Shown here piece by piece: positions 1 through 11,074 of a stretch of 64,000 nucleotides of DNA (position 1 is the first letter of the stretch; every line of letters starts with the position of its first letter). The translations under genes were made by a program, and so were the position numbers. Under the pieces are notes generated by a model. The model had not been told where the DNA came from and did no database searches. It worked only from the letters and a program-made list of their open reading frames with translations. The stretch is from Microbacterium luteum (GTDB lineage Bacteria > Actinomycetota > Actinomycetes > Actinomycetales > Microbacteriaceae): positions 2,170,001 through 2,234,000 of the forward strand of contig NZ_CP063814.1 in assembly GCF_015277875.1 (NCBI RefSeq). The letters are read 5' to 3'.

Positions 1-668
<668 letters not shown>

Positions 669-671
<3 letters not shown>

Positions 672-1853
672 GCGAGGTCCGAGACGGGTCTCCGCCGCCG
701 TGTCCGCACGACCGGGCACGAGCACTCGCGTGACCCGGTCGGTCGCCGCCTCCAGCGGTCCGCGTCCGATCGTCAGCGCCCAGACGGTCGCGGCGACGAT
801 CAGGACCGCCGTGATCGGCCAGAACGGGTCGAGGTCGCGGAAGCCCTGAAGGTCGGACGGATCCCCCAGGATCACCGCCGCTGCGATCGCCCAGATCACG
901 AGCTGCGCGGTGTACGCACTCAGCGGCATCGCTCCGACGGCGCGCACGGGCAGGACGATCCACCCCGCCGGGCTCATCACGCTCCCCCGCCACCAGGGAC
1001 CGCACACCAGCACGCACCCGCCGATGACGGCGAGCGCGAAACCTCCGGAACCGATGACCTCCAGCAGCCCGCTCGAATGCGGTCGAGCAGTCCACACCGC
1101 GCCGCCGAAGGAGGTCCACTCGTCGGCCGCGGCGAGCCCGCTCGCAGCATTCAGCCCGTAGCCGAGGGCAGCGAGAGCTCCGCCGGCGAGCACAGCGCCG
1201 ACCTGGACGCTCCTGCGCTGCAGACCCGCGCGCGCGATGCCGAGGCCAGCCAGCACGAAGGCCATCCACACGGGGAACGGATACTGCCATCCGATCATGA
1301 GCGCGGCGGATTCGCCGATCGGCGTGCCCCAGAAGGGGAGGGCATCCAGCAGGACCTGTGCGAACGGCATCACCACGGCGAGCACGGCTGCCAGGACGAG
1401 CACGACGCGGGCGGACAGGGTGAGAGCGGGCAGCGCGAGCAGGAACAGCACCGCATATGCCGGGAGGATGACGTAGACGGGCACGCCGGTTCCGATCAGG
1501 AGAACCCCGAGCACCCACAGCAGCGCTGCACGCAGCGCGATCCGGCGTCGTGCAACACCCATGGCTGCGCCGCGGGCCGGATGACGCCCTCCCGTCATGA
1601 GGCCGAGCGACACGCCGGCAAGCGTCGCGAAGAGAATCGATGACCGTCCGGCTGCGATGTTCGACCAGGTCGACGGATCGGCGAGGACCACGTCGTCCCC
1701 CAGCCAGAGCAGGTGCGCCGCCAGCATCCCGATGATCGCCAGCCCGCGGGCGAAGTCGAGGCCGGCGATGCGGCCCGCACCGTTCAGCTGGATCCCGTTG
1801 CGCGACAGGCGCGGACGAACCGCTCCGGTCGCATCCGATGCCGGATCGGTCAC
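669..1853 (-). CDS. multi-pass membrane acyltransferase-like protein (DUF1624/DUF418 type)
   Basis: A 394-residue integral membrane protein with about ten hydrophobic segments. The N-terminus RIAGLDFARGLAIIGMLAAH (about residues 27-46) is the hallmark of the heparan-alpha-glucosaminide N-acetyltransferase-like/DUF418 group, in which R-x-x-x-x-D-x-x-R-G starts the first helix. Such proteins acetylate or otherwise modify envelope sugars; the substrate cannot be read here. It sits between argF (20 nt downstream of argF's stop) and argH in the same orientation, so it is probably co-transcribed with the arginine genes. Nothing in it suggests an arginine role. Confidence 0.75.
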
Positions 1854-1873
1854 CTATCCTCCATCCCGCCCCG

Positions 1874-2797
1874 TCAGCCCTGACGCAGAAGCCAGACCAG
1901 CAGGGCCTTCTGCGCGTGCAGGCGATTCTCCGCCTCGTCCCATACGACGCTCTGGGGGCCGTCGATCACCTCGGCGTCGACCTCGTATCCGCGATCGGCG
2001 GGAAGACAGTGGATGAAGATCGCATCGTCCTTCGCGAGGCGCATGAGTTCGGTGGTGACCTTGTACTCGCCCAGATCGCGCAGACGCGCGAGCTTCTCCT
2101 CCTCCTTGCCCATCGACACCCAGGTGTCGGTCACGACGACGTCGGCACCGGCCGCGGCCTCGTTCGCGTCGGTGTACAGCGTCACCGAACCACCGGTCTC
2201 CGCGGCGCGACGATCGGCGTCGGCGATCACATCGTCGCGCGGGGCGTAGTGCTCCGGGGATGCGACGCGCACGTGCATGCCGGCGGTGACGCCCGCGAGC
2301 ACATACGAGTGCGCCATGTTGCTGCGACCGTCTCCGAAGAAGGCGAGCGTGAGACCGTCGAGATCTCCCTTGTGCTCGCGGATCGTCAGCAGATCGGCGA
2401 GCAGCTGACACGGGTGGAAGTCGTCGCTGAGCGCATTGACGACCGGCACCCGGGTTCCCGCGGCCATCTGCTCAAGTCCCGCCTGGGCGTACGTGCGCCA
2501 GACGATGGCGGCCACCTGTCGCTCGAGCACCCGGGCCGTGTCGGCGGGAGTCTCCTTGCCGCCGAGCTGGCTGCTTGCGGTCGAGATGATCAGGGGCGAG
2601 CCGCCGAGGTCGGCGATTCCCACCGCGAACGAGACCCTGGTGCGCGTGGACGACTTGTCGAAGATGACCGCGACCGTCTGCGGACCTTCGAGGGGCTTGA
2701 GCTTCCAGCGGTCCTTCTTCAACGCGACGGCGAGGTCGAGGATCTCGGTCTGCTCGTCCGTGGTCAGGTCGTCGTCGCGCAGCAGGTGGCGGGTCAT
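1874..2797 (-). CDS. argF: ornithine carbamoyltransferase
   Basis: Transfers a carbamoyl group from carbamoyl phosphate to ornithine, giving citrulline. The 307-residue length is normal. Carbamoyl-phosphate loop SSTRTRVSF at residues 49-57, DFHPCQ near 130, and ornithine/catalytic motif HCLPADRGYEV at 263-273. The ATG overlaps the argD stop by 4 nt (ATGA), indicating translational coupling. Cytosolic homotrimer in the family. Confidence 0.97.
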   Translation of the reverse strand: MTRHLLRDDDLTTDEQTEILDLAVALKKDRWKLKPLEGPQTVAVIFDKSSTRTRVSFAVGIADLGGSPLIISTASSQLGGKETPADTARVLERQVAAIVWRTYAQAGLEQMAAGTRVPVVNALSDDFHPCQLLADLLTIREHKGDLDGLTLAFFGDGRSNMAHSYVLAGVTAGMHVRVASPEHYAPRDDVIADADRRAAETGGSVTLYTDANEAAAGADVVVTDTWVSMGKEEEKLARLRDLGEYKVTTELMRLAKDDAIFIHCLPADRGYEVDAEVIDGPQSVVWDEAENRLHAQKALLVWLLRQG

Positions 2798-4047
2798 GCG
2801 GGTACCTCCGTCGTGGCCGATTCATCGGCGTCCAGCAGAACGGACGTCTCCACCGTGGCGAGGGCGCGGGCGAACAGTCCGATGAAGTCATCGATCTCGA
2901 CGTCGCCGATGTTCAGCGGCGGTGCGACGCGAACGGTCGACGGGTTCGCCGCGTTCACGATCAGGCCGTGCTCCTGCGCCGCGGCGACGACGGCACCGGC
3001 GACCGGATGCTTCAGGGCGACCCCGATCAGGAGTCCGCGGCCACGCGTTCCCGCGACGAGGGGCGAGCCGATGGCGGAGATCCGCTCGCGCAGCTGCGTG
3101 CCGCGCGTCGCGGCGTTCTCGACCAGGTCGGCCCGCTCGATCTCGCACAGCACCGCGAGGGAGACCGCGGTCCCGAGGGCGTTGCCACCGAAGGTCGACC
3201 CGTGGGTTCCCGGGTAGAAGAGCTCGCTGCTGTCGCCGAAGGTCACCAGAGCGCCGATCGGGAAGCCGCCTCCGATCCCCTTCGCGACGGTGATCGCGTC
3301 GGGGGTGATCCCGGCATGCTGGTAGCCGAACCACTCCCCCGTGCGGCCGGCACCGGTCTGGATCTCATCGACGATGAGAAGAGCACCGTGGCGAGCCGTA
3401 AGCTCGCGTGCGGCCGCCAGATATCCCTCCGGCAGGTCGACGACACCCGCCTCGCCCTGGATCGGCTCCACCACGAGCGCCGCGACGTCGTCACCCATCG
3501 CATGCTCGAGCGCTTCGATCGTCGGGGCGATGTGCTCGACGCCCGCCACCATGGGCAGGAACGGCTCCTGCATCGCGGGCTTCCCGGTGAGCGCGAGCGT
3601 TCCCATCGTGCGCCCGTGGAAGGCGTTCTCCAGGGTGAGGATGCGCAGCCGTGCGGGACGTCCATCTCGCGCCGCACCGTGGAGCCGCGCCAGCTTGAAG
3701 GCGGCCTCGTTCGCCTCCGCACCGGAATTGGCGAAGTAGACGCGTCCGCTCGGCCCGGTCCCCGCGAGATCCTTGAGCTTGGCGGCCAGGGCGAGCTGAG
3801 GCGGCGTGGCGAAGTAATTCGACACATGAGCGAGCGTCGCCGCCTGAGTGGCGACGGCATCCACGAAGACGGGATGCGCGTGCCCGAGGGAGTTGACGGC
3901 GATCCCCGCCAGGAAGTCGAGATATCGCGTACCGTGCTCGTCCCAGACGTACGCCCCCTCCCCTCGGACGAAGAGCGCGAAGCGATCTCCCGCGTTCCGG
4001 ATCAGATCGCGTCCCGCGTCATCCCGCCACGTCGCCGTCCCGGTCAT
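2794..4047 (-). CDS. argD: acetylornithine aminotransferase
   Basis: PLP-dependent aminotransferase (class III) making N-acetylornithine from the semialdehyde; many homologues also serve in lysine synthesis as succinyl-DAP aminotransferase. 417 residues. SGAEANEAA at 108-116, cofactor Asp in [15 protein letters not shown] (D227), Schiff-base lysine K256 in [11 protein letters not shown]. The open frame runs much further upstream, but the true start is the ATG at 4047, which overlaps the argB stop as ATGA and gives the expected N-terminus. Confidence 0.96.
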   Translation of the reverse strand: MTGTATWRDDAGRDLIRNAGDRFALFVRGEGAYVWDEHGTRYLDFLAGIAVNSLGHAHPVFVDAVATQAATLAHVSNYFATPPQLALAAKLKDLAGTGPSGRVYFANSGAEANEAAFKLARLHGAARDGRPARLRILTLENAFHGRTMGTLALTGKPAMQEPFLPMVAGVEHIAPTIEALEHAMGDDVAALVVEPIQGEAGVVDLPEGYLAAARELTARHGALLIVDEIQTGAGRTGEWFGYQHAGITPDAITVAKGIGGGFPIGALVTFGDSSELFYPGTHGSTFGGNALGTAVSLAVLCEIERADLVENAATRGTQLRERISAIGSPLVAGTRGRGLLIGVALKHPVAGAVVAAAQEHGLIVNAANPSTVRVAPPLNIGDVEIDDFIGLFARALATVETSVLLDADESATTEVPA

Positions 4048-4943
4048 CCGTCCACCACCTCGGTTCCGATTCCCTTGTTCGTGAAGATCTCCACCAGCAC
4101 CGAATGCGGCACCCGGCCGTCGATGATCGCCGCCGTCTCGACGCCGCCCTGCACTGCGTGCAGACACGCCGTCATCTTCGGGATCATCCCCGACTCGAGG
4201 GTGGGCAGCAGTTCGGTGAGCTCGGTCGAGGTCAGGTGCGACACGAGGGAGTCGCGGTTCGGCCAGTCGGCGTAGAGCCCGGCGACATCGGTGAGCACGA
4301 CCAGCTTCGCCGCCCCGAGCGCCACGGCGAGGGCGGACGCTGCCGCATCCGCATTGACGTTGAGCGAATGCCCGGGGTTGTCGCTGTCCGGGGCGATGCT
4401 CGAGACCACCGGGATCCGGCCGGCCTCGAGCTGGTCGAGCACCGGCTGCGGGTCCACGCTCACCACGTCGCCGACGCGCCCGAGGTCGTGTTCCACCCCG
4501 TCGAGCATCACGCCGCGACGTCGCCCGGTGAACAGGCCCGCGTCCTCTCCGGACAGGCCGGTGGCGAGGGGCCCGTGGGCGTTGATCTTGGCCACCAGCT
4601 GAGGGTTGATCTGGCCGGTCAGCACCATCCGCACCACCGAGATCGCTTCGGTCGTCGTGACGCGATAGCCGCCCTTGAACTCGCTCGGGATCGCGAGGCG
4701 GTCGAGCATCGAGGAGATCTGCGGGCCTCCGCCGTGCACGATCACCGGCTTCACGCCGACGTAGCGCAGATAGGCGACGTCGGCGGCGAAGGCCTCCTGC
4801 AACTCGTCGGAGACCATGGCATTCCCGCCGTACTTGATGACCACCGTCTGGTCGCGGAAGCGCTGCAGCCACGGCAGCGACTCGATCATCGCCTCCACGC
4901 GCGCGCTGGCAGCGGTCGGGTCGGTGTCCTGGATGTCGGTCAT
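4044..4943 (-). CDS. argB: acetylglutamate kinase
   Basis: Phosphorylates N-acetylglutamate. 299 residues with the amino-acid-kinase fold: [10 protein letters not shown] near residues 34-43, IVHGGGPQI near 68-76, and the C-terminal [14 protein letters not shown] substrate/ATP region. In many actinobacteria this enzyme is the arginine-feedback point; I cannot tell that from the sequence. It overlaps argJ and argD by ATGA at both ends. Confidence 0.97.
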   Translation of the reverse strand: MTDIQDTDPTAASARVEAMIESLPWLQRFRDQTVVIKYGGNAMVSDELQEAFAADVAYLRYVGVKPVIVHGGGPQISSMLDRLAIPSEFKGGYRVTTTEAISVVRMVLTGQINPQLVAKINAHGPLATGLSGEDAGLFTGRRRGVMLDGVEHDLGRVGDVVSVDPQPVLDQLEAGRIPVVSSIAPDSDNPGHSLNVNADAAASALAVALGAAKLVVLTDVAGLYADWPNRDSLVSHLTSTELTELLPTLESGMIPKMTACLHAVQGGVETAAIIDGRVPHSVLVEIFTNKGIGTEVVDG

Positions 4944-6097
4944 GAGGAGTACGCGCTGTTCTCGTGGACGTAATCGTGGGTGAGGTCGTTGGTGTAGATC
5001 GTCGCGAAGGCGTCGCCGACCTTCAGATCGATCAGGACATGGGTGGCGCGCGGCGACAGGTCGACGTCTTCACGCGGCCGGTCGGGGCCGCCGGAGGTGC
5101 ATACGCGCACACCGTTCATCGACACGTCCACGTCGTAGGGGTCGAACGCGGCATCGGTGGTGCCGATCGCGGCGAGCACGCGCCCCCAGTTCGGGTCCTT
5201 GCCGAAGACGGCGGCCTTGAACAGGTTGTTGCGAGCGACCGAGCGACCCACCTCGACGGCGTCGTCTTCGGAGACGGCACCGACGACCTCGATCGTGATG
5301 TCGTGGCTCGCCCCCTCCGCATCGGACTGCAGCTGGATCGCGAGGTCGGTGCACACGTCGATGAGCGCGGCGCGGAACGCATCGGGCTCCGGCGTGATCC
5401 CGGATGCGCCGCTCGCCATGAGGGTCACCTGGTCGTTGGTGGACATGCAGCCGTCGGAATCGAGCCGATCGAAGCTCACTCGGGTGGCCGCGCGCAGGTG
5501 CGCATCCGCCTCGGCCGGGGTCACGATGGCGTCGGTCGTCACGACGACGAGCATCGTCGCCAGGCCCGGTGCGAGCATCCCCGCCCCTTTCGCCATGGCA
5601 CCGATCGTCCAGCCGTCGACGGAGCGGACCGACCGCTTCGCCCGCGAGTCCGTCGTCATGATCGCAAGCGCGGCGTCTTCTCCGCCGTCTGTGGACAGCG
5701 CGGCGATCGCCTTCTCGGTCCCTTCGAGCACTTTGCCGCGGAAGACGGCGTCGCCGGTGCCGATGAGCCCGGTCGAGCACACCACCACGTCGCCGGCGCC
5801 GATCTCGAGCAGTTCCGCGGCCTTCTCGGCGGTCTGATGCGTGGTCTGGAACCCGAAGCTGCCGGTGAAGCAGTTCGCCCCGCCGGAGTTGAGAACGATC
5901 GCCGCGATCGCCCCGTCCTTCACGACCTGCTCGGACCACAGGATCGGGTTGGCCTTCGCGCGATTGGACGTGAAGACGGCCGCGCCCGCGGTGAGCGGGC
6001 CACGATTGACGACCACCGCGACGTCCGGCTTGCCGGTGGACTTCAGACCGACCGCGACGCCGGCCGCTTCGAATCCCTGGGGGGCGGTGACGCTCAC
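4940..6097 (-). CDS. argJ: bifunctional glutamate N-acetyltransferase / amino-acid acetyltransferase
   Basis: Recycles the acetyl group from acetylornithine to glutamate; in the bifunctional form it also uses acetyl-CoA. 385 residues. The self-cleavage motif [14 protein letters not shown] is at 170-183, with nucleophile T181 after A180, so the chain should split into alpha and beta subunits. The long open frame upstream is not coding: the start is GTG at 6097, overlapping the argC stop as GTGA. The downstream overlap with argB is also 4 nt. Its presence, with no argE in view, fits the cyclic acetyl pathway. Confidence 0.95.
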   Translation of the reverse strand: MSVTAPQGFEAAGVAVGLKSTGKPDVAVVVNRGPLTAGAAVFTSNRAKANPILWSEQVVKDGAIAAIVLNSGGANCFTGSFGFQTTHQTAEKAAELLEIGAGDVVVCSTGLIGTGDAVFRGKVLEGTEKAIAALSTDGGEDAALAIMTTDSRAKRSVRSVDGWTIGAMAKGAGMLAPGLATMLVVVTTDAIVTPAEADAHLRAATRVSFDRLDSDGCMSTNDQVTLMASGASGITPEPDAFRAALIDVCTDLAIQLQSDAEGASHDITIEVVGAVSEDDAVEVGRSVARNNLFKAAVFGKDPNWGRVLAAIGTTDAAFDPYDVDVSMNGVRVCTSGGPDRPREDVDLSPRATHVLIDLKVGDAFATIYTNDLTHDYVHENSAYSS

Positions 6098-7203
6098 GGT
6101 GCCACTCCGTTCACGGTGAGGGCTCGGTCCTCGGGGAGTCCGAGCGCGATGTTCATGGACTGGACAGCGGCACCGGCGGTGCCCTTGACGAGGTTGTCCA
6201 CCGCGGTGATGACCACCACGCGGTTGGCCGCGCGATCGACCGCGAGGCCGATCAGCGCCGTGTTCGCGCCGATGACATCGGCCGTGCGGGGGAAGGAGCC
6301 GGCGGGCAGCAGCTGGACGAAGGTCTCGTCCGCGTAGGCCTCTTCCCACGCGTCGCGGATCCGCGCATCCGTCACGCCCGGCGCGATCGGCGCCGTCGAG
6401 GTGGCGAGGATCCCGCGCGCCATCGGCACGAGGACGGGCGTGAAGGAGATGCCGACGGCGCGATCGTCGGAGATCGAGCCCGATGTCGGAGAATTCGGCG
6501 CGATCCCTCCGACATCAGCGCGATTCTCCGACATCGCCGCGGTCAGCGCCTGCCGGATCTCCGGGATGTGGCGGTGCGTGCCGCCGACGGCATACGGGTT
6601 CGCCGTGCCCAGGATCTCCGCCGCCAGCAGATTCGTCTTCATCGCCTTGCCCGCTCCCGACGGTCCGACGGCGAGCACGCTCACGATGTCGGACGGATCG
6701 ATGACCCCGGCCGCGACACCCGGCGCGAGGCTCAGGCTCACGGTCGACGCGTTGCAGCCGGGTGCGGCGATGCGGGTCGCGTCGACGAGCCGGTCGCGCT
6801 GCTTTCCGCCGTCGACGATCAGCTCCGGCACGCCATAGGTCCACGGCTCATGGAAATCGCCCCCGTAGAAGGCGTTCCACGCATCCCTCGAGGCGAGTCG
6901 ATGGTCAGCGCCCGCGTCGATCACCAGCGGCGTCTCCGCGAGCGCATCCGTGTACTGTCCCGACTGCCCATGGGGCAATGCCAGGACGACGACGTCATGC
7001 CCGGCGAGCACCTCGGGGGTCGTCTGCTGGATCGTCAGATGCGCCAGCGAGCGCAGGTGCGGCTGGTGCTGGACCAGAGGCTGCCCCGCGGTCGAATGCG
7101 CCGTCACGGTGCGGATCTCCACGTCGGGATGGGCGGCCAGGAGCCGGAGGATCTCACCGCCGGCATAGCCGGATGCGCCGGAGACGGCGACCGAATAGGT
7201 CAT
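6094..7203 (-). CDS. argC: N-acetyl-gamma-glutamyl-phosphate reductase with in-frame repeat insertion
   Basis: NADPH-dependent reduction of acetylglutamyl phosphate. 369 residues: Rossmann GASGYAGGE at 9-17, catalytic Cys150 in APGCNAST, and the GTHRHIPEI histidine motif at 208-216. Actinobacterial ArgC is usually about 340-346 residues. The surplus lies at residues 224-248 ([10 protein letters not shown]... to DDRA), between the His motif and [14 protein letters not shown]; that DNA (6461-6536) matches an intergenic palindromic repeat at 15393-15467. The ATG at 7203 was chosen because [12 protein letters not shown] is the normal N-terminus. The reading frame is intact, so the gene is probably functional. 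Confidence 0.95.
   Translation of the reverse strand: MTYSVAVSGASGYAGGEILRLLAAHPDVEIRTVTAHSTAGQPLVQHQPHLRSLAHLTIQQTTPEVLAGHDVVVLALPHGQSGQYTDALAETPLVIDAGADHRLASRDAWNAFYGGDFHEPWTYGVPELIVDGGKQRDRLVDATRIAAPGCNASTVSLSLAPGVAAGVIDPSDIVSVLAVGPSGAGKAMKTNLLAAEILGTANPYAVGGTHRHIPEIRQALTAAMSENRADVGGIAPNSPTSGSISDDRAVGISFTPVLVPMARGILATSTAPIAPGVTDARIRDAWEEAYADETFVQLLPAGSFPRTADVIGANTALIGLAVDRAANRVVVITAVDNLVKGTAGAAVQSMNIALGLPEDRALTVNGVAP
6461..6536. repeat. palindromic repeat element lying inside argC
   Basis: Contains the perfect 14-bp inverted repeat CGATGTCGGAGAAT (6481-6494) / ATTCTCCGACATCG (6523-6536), an inner TCCGACATC (6508-6516) and an outer GTCGGAG-type arm (6466-6472). The four-arm arrangement lines up along its length, with roughly three quarters of bases matching by eye, with the intergenic element at 15393-15467. 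It keeps the argC frame open. Confidence 0.8.
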
Positions 7204-7462
7204 GCGTTCCACCTTAGTTTCGAAGGAGTCGGAGCCTGAAGGCGGCGACACCCGCCGGCCCAACCGGACCGCGTGCGGGGTCGCCTAGAGTCGGCGGCCG
7301 CGACGGAGCGAACCGAGGTGGCGTCGGTGCGACGCGGTGCCCGCGACGAGCACCGGGCCCGTGAGGGGCGCCGTCGGGACCGAGGCTGCCGGAAGCATGG
7401 GGCTGACGATAGTCGCAGCCTCGCGCGACCCGCAAATCGTGTCGCCGCGGCGGCATGCGGAC
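7204..7462. other. intergenic region upstream of argC
   Basis: 259 bp between the pheT stop and the argC ATG. It holds the candidate argC promoter; no convincing ARG box or coding frame was seen. An 80-residue minus-strand frame here is Arg/Pro/Gly-rich and looks like a GC artefact. Confidence 0.6.
7406..7435 (-). promoter_or_regulatory. candidate argC operon promoter
   Basis: Minus-strand TTGCGG (7430-7435) and TATCGT (7406-7411) separated by 18 nt, about 200 nt before the argC ATG. Moderate match to a sigma-70 type promoter. Confidence 0.4.
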
Positions 7463-9961
7463 TCAGTCGCGGATGACGGCGCCGTGACGGCGGCCTGCCA
7501 TCGTCACTCCGGCGAGCTTCGCCTCGGTCGCCTCCGCCGCCGTCAGGGTGCGGTCGGCCGCCCGGAAGCGCATCGCGAAGGTCAGGCTCTTGCGTCCGTG
7601 CTCGATTCCCGCGCCCCGGTAGTCGTCGACGAGGTGGAGGTGCTCGAGAAGCTCCCCTGCCCCTTCCCTCAGCGCCGAGGCCACATCCGCCGCCGGCACA
7701 TCGGCGGAGACGACGAGGGAGACATCCTGCGTGGCAGCGGGATACGTCGACAGCGACCCGACGACCACACGATCGCCCGCGAGTTCGAGCACGAGGTCGA
7801 GGTCGACCTCGGCGACCACCACACGGCCGGGCAGATCCGCGGCTGCGGCGACGTCCGGCAGCAGCTCGCCGACATAGCCGACGGTCTCCCCTCGCACGTC
7901 GAGCGTTCCGGTGCGTCCGGGATGCAACGCCGCGCGCGTTCCCTGCGTCACGCGGATGTCGACACCGGCCGCCAGCCCTACCGTTCGCACGGCGTCGAGG
8001 GCGTCGGCGAGGTCAGCGGCACGTGCCGGCTCCCCCGGCTGCTTGGCGATCAGAGAGCCGGTGAGCAGCACCGCGACGTGACGGCGCTGCGGCGGGATCG
8101 CGTCATCGAGTTCCGCGAGGGTCGCCGCCGACGGACGCACCGCGGGAGGCGGAACGTGCGGCGTGCCGTAGACCACCCCGGAACGAGGGAGGAAGACGGT
8201 CCCGGACTCGTAGAGCGCGAGGTCGGTGAGTCCGCGCGACACGTTCCGGTGCGCGACCTGCACGAGGCCCGGAACGAGCGAACGTCGCAGGAACGGCGCC
8301 TGACCGTCCAGCGGATTCGCCAGGCGGATGCTGGGCAGGTGCTCACCGCTCGCCGAGCCGTGCAGGTCGTTCTGCTCCTCGGTGGTGAACGGGAACGAGG
8401 GCGTCTCGACGTAGCCGGCCGCGGCGAGCGCGTTCGACACGCGGCGACGACCGCGCTGCGCCGCCGTGAGGCCCCGGCCGGACGGCGGCACCGGCACTTC
8501 CGACGGAATCCGGTCGTATCCGGTGATCCGGGCGACCTCCTCGGCGAGCGTCCAGGTGTCGGTGAGGTCGGGACGCCATGTGGGCGCGACGACGGTCCAC
8601 CCCTGCTCGGTGGCGGCGACGGCGCATCCGATCATCTCGAGCGAGGCGACGATCTCGTCGTCCGAGTACTCGACCCCGATGAGCCCCGCGACGAAGCCGG
8701 TCGGCAGGTCGATGGAGGTGCGGACCAGGTCCGAGCCCACGGCCCCGCCGACGCGCTCGTCGGTGCCGCCCGCGAGTTCGACCATGAGGTCCACCACCCG
8801 CTGGGCTGCCACATAGGGCAGGCCGGGGTCGACGCCGCGCTCGAAGCGCCGCGACGCCTCGCTGGGAAGCTTGTGCCGTCGCGCCGTGCGCGCGATCGTG
8901 ATCGGCTCGAACACGGCGGCCTCGACGAGCACATTGCGCGTCGAGGCGCCCATCTCCGTGGTTCCGCCGCCCATGACGCCGGCGAGGCCGATGGGTCCGG
9001 ACTCATCGGTGATGAGGAGATCCTCGACATCGAGGTCACGCAGCTTGCCGTCGAGGGTCTGCAGCTTCTCCCCCGCAGTCGCACGGCGCACGGTGATGCC
9101 GCCGGTGAGCGCATCGAGGTCGTAGCCGTGGATCGGCGTGCCGAGCTCCAGCATCACGTAGTTGGTGATGTCGATGAGGATGCCGAGCGAACGCACGCCC
9201 GCAAGCGTGAGCCGGGCGATCATCCACGACGGGGTGGGCTTGGTGGGGTCGAGGTCGCGCACGACGCGAGCGACGAATTCCGTCGCTCCCACGCGCCCCC
9301 GAACCGGTGCGCGGTCGTCGACGGCCACGGAGAACTCGTGTCGATCGATGCGCACGTCGGCGGCATCGCGTGCCGCCGGGTCGCGGAACACCGCGCCGGT
9401 CGCGTGCGAATACTCCCGCGCCACGCCGCGAAGGGACAGCGCGTAGCCGCGGTCGGGGGTGACGTTGATCTCCACGGCGACGTCGTCGAGGCCGAGCAGA
9501 CCGATCGCGTCGGTGCCTGCGGGCGCGTCGATGCCGATCTCGACCAGGCGCAGGATGCCGTCGCTCTCCTCGCCGAGGCCGAGCTCCTTCGCCGACGCGA
9601 TCATGCCGTCCGACACGTGACCGTAGGTCTTGCGCGCGGCGATCGGGAAGGGGCCAGGCAGGACGGATCCGGGGAGGGTCACGACGACCTTGTCACCGGC
9701 GAAGAAGTTGCCCGCACCGCACACGATCCCGCGCACGCCGTCGCCGACGTCGACCTGGCACCAGCGGATGGTCTTGCCGTTCTTCTGCGGCTCCTCGACG
9801 AACTCCAGCACCTCGCCGACGACGATGGGTCCGGAGAGCTCGAACCGATGCACGTCCTCCTCCTCGAACCCGACGGCGACCAGAGCCGCGAGAACGTCCT
9901 CGGGCGTGGACTCGGCGGCGACGTCGACGTACTCACGCAGCCATGACAGGGGGACGCGCAT
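7463..9961 (-). CDS. pheT: phenylalanyl-tRNA synthetase beta subunit
   Basis: 832 residues; the beta half of the alpha2-beta2 enzyme charging tRNA-Phe. Starts [12 protein letters not shown], the standard N-terminus, followed by a tRNA-binding (EMAP-like) domain at about 40-150 with GDGVRGIVCGAGNF, the B3/B4 editing region (SLRGVAREYSHATG near 170), B5, the core, and a C-terminal ferredoxin-fold anticodon-binding domain (PAATQDVSLVV). The ATG shares one base with the pheS stop (TGATG), so the pair is coupled. Confidence 0.97.
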   Translation of the reverse strand: MRVPLSWLREYVDVAAESTPEDVLAALVAVGFEEEDVHRFELSGPIVVGEVLEFVEEPQKNGKTIRWCQVDVGDGVRGIVCGAGNFFAGDKVVVTLPGSVLPGPFPIAARKTYGHVSDGMIASAKELGLGEESDGILRLVEIGIDAPAGTDAIGLLGLDDVAVEINVTPDRGYALSLRGVAREYSHATGAVFRDPAARDAADVRIDRHEFSVAVDDRAPVRGRVGATEFVARVVRDLDPTKPTPSWMIARLTLAGVRSLGILIDITNYVMLELGTPIHGYDLDALTGGITVRRATAGEKLQTLDGKLRDLDVEDLLITDESGPIGLAGVMGGGTTEMGASTRNVLVEAAVFEPITIARTARRHKLPSEASRRFERGVDPGLPYVAAQRVVDLMVELAGGTDERVGGAVGSDLVRTSIDLPTGFVAGLIGVEYSDDEIVASLEMIGCAVAATEQGWTVVAPTWRPDLTDTWTLAEEVARITGYDRIPSEVPVPPSGRGLTAAQRGRRRVSNALAAAGYVETPSFPFTTEEQNDLHGSASGEHLPSIRLANPLDGQAPFLRRSLVPGLVQVAHRNVSRGLTDLALYESGTVFLPRSGVVYGTPHVPPPAVRPSAATLAELDDAIPPQRRHVAVLLTGSLIAKQPGEPARAADLADALDAVRTVGLAAGVDIRVTQGTRAALHPGRTGTLDVRGETVGYVGELLPDVAAAADLPGRVVVAEVDLDLVLELAGDRVVVGSLSTYPAATQDVSLVVSADVPAADVASALREGAGELLEHLHLVDDYRGAGIEHGRKSLTFAMRFRAADRTLTAAEATEAKLAGVTMAGRRHGAVIRD

Positions 9962-11007
9962 CAGACCACCATTCCGAACTGCTCGCTGAAGCGCACATCG
10001 CCCTCGGCCATGTCGCGCATGTCCTTCACGTCGCTGCGGAACATGAGGGTCCGCTCGAAGCCCATGCCGAAGGCGAAGCCCGAGTACTCCTCCGGGTCGA
10101 TCCCGGCCGCACGCAGCACGTTCGGGTTGACCATTCCGCATCCCCCCCATTCGATCCATCGGGCGCCGCCGGTGAAGGTCGGGTGCCAGAGGTCGAACTC
10201 GGCGGACGGTTCGGTGAACGGGAAGTAGTTGGCGCGCATGCGCGTCTTGGCCTCACTGCCGAACAGCACGCGTGCGATGTGGTCGAGCGTTCCCTTGAGG
10301 TGCGCCATCGTGATGCCGCGGTCGATGACCAGTCCCTCGAACTGCGAGAAGACGGGAAGGTGCGTGGCATCGAACTCGTCGGCACGGTAGACGCGCCCCG
10401 GGGAGAGCACGTAGATCGGGATGTCGCGTTCGAGCATCGACCGCATCTGCACCGGGCTGGTGTGGGTTCGCATCACGAGGTGCCGCTCGAGGGGGTCGAC
10501 GTAGAAGGAGTCCTGCATCTGCCGCGACGGGTGATCCGGTGCGATGTTCAGCGCGTCGAAGTTGAACCACTCGTGCTCGAGCTCGGGTCCTTCGGCGATC
10601 TCCCACCCCATGCCCACGAAGATGTCGGAGATCTCCTCCTGGAGCAGGGTCAGCGGATGGCGCGCGCCGATGCGCGCGCGATGCGCGAGGGCCGTGATGT
10701 CGACGCGCTCGGCCTCCAGGCGCGCCGCGGTCTCGGCTTCGACGATCTCGGTCTCTCGTGCGGCGAGCGCCTGCGAGACCTGTCCGCGAGCCTGACCGAC
10801 GAGCTTGCCGAACTCCGCCTTCTTGTCCTTGGGCACATCGCGCATTCGTGCGTTCAGCCGCGCCAGGGGCGAGCCTTCGCCCGCGTGCGCGGCGCGCACC
10901 GCCTTCAGCTCTGCGGAGTCGGGAGCCTCGGCGATGGCGGACAGCGCGGCGGTCACCGCGGCCTCCACCGCCTCGGGGGTGATCTCGGGGGCAACCTCGT
11001 CGGACAC
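9961..11007 (-). CDS. pheS: phenylalanyl-tRNA synthetase alpha subunit
   Basis: 348 residues. An N-terminal coiled-coil tRNA-binding part (about 1-95) is followed by the class II catalytic core: [19 protein letters not shown] (motif 1), [11 protein letters not shown] with [12 protein letters not shown] (motif 2), [13 protein letters not shown] (motif 3). The start is GTG at 11007. No Shine-Dalgarno is present, but TAGACT lies 8 nt upstream, suggesting a leaderless message separate from the ABC transporter genes upstream. Confidence 0.97.
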   Translation of the reverse strand: MSDEVAPEITPEAVEAAVTAALSAIAEAPDSAELKAVRAAHAGEGSPLARLNARMRDVPKDKKAEFGKLVGQARGQVSQALAARETEIVEAETAARLEAERVDITALAHRARIGARHPLTLLQEEISDIFVGMGWEIAEGPELEHEWFNFDALNIAPDHPSRQMQDSFYVDPLERHLVMRTHTSPVQMRSMLERDIPIYVLSPGRVYRADEFDATHLPVFSQFEGLVIDRGITMAHLKGTLDHIARVLFGSEAKTRMRANYFPFTEPSAEFDLWHPTFTGGARWIEWGGCGMVNPNVLRAAGIDPEEYSGFAFGMGFERTLMFRSDVKDMRDMAEGDVRFSEQFGMVV

Positions 11008-11015
11008 GAGAGACG

Positions 11016-11021
11016 AGTCTA
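11016..11021 (-). promoter_or_regulatory. leaderless -10 box for pheST
   Basis: TAGACT on the minus strand, 8 nt before the pheS GTG. Confidence 0.55.
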
Positions 11022-11074
11022 CCGACGTGGCGCCTCACCCCCGACCCGCAGGACCCTTCGCATACGCGACGCAT

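Noticed and set aside
7214..7456. 80-residue minus-strand frame upstream of argC
   Set aside because: Arg/Pro-rich, no motif, overlaps the argC start and the likely promoter.
7337..9946. Very long open frames opposite known genes (e.g. antisense to pheT, argB, ftsK, pnp, hflX)
   Set aside because: High-GC third-position bias keeps antisense frames open. Their proteins are Arg/His/Asp/Gly-rich with no domain, while the opposite strand has clear conserved proteins.
10621..10640. GATGTCGGAGAT in pheS (and similar at 30531 in miaA) as further repeat copies
   Set aside because: Each encodes conserved residues of the protein and lacks the other arms, so it is a chance match.
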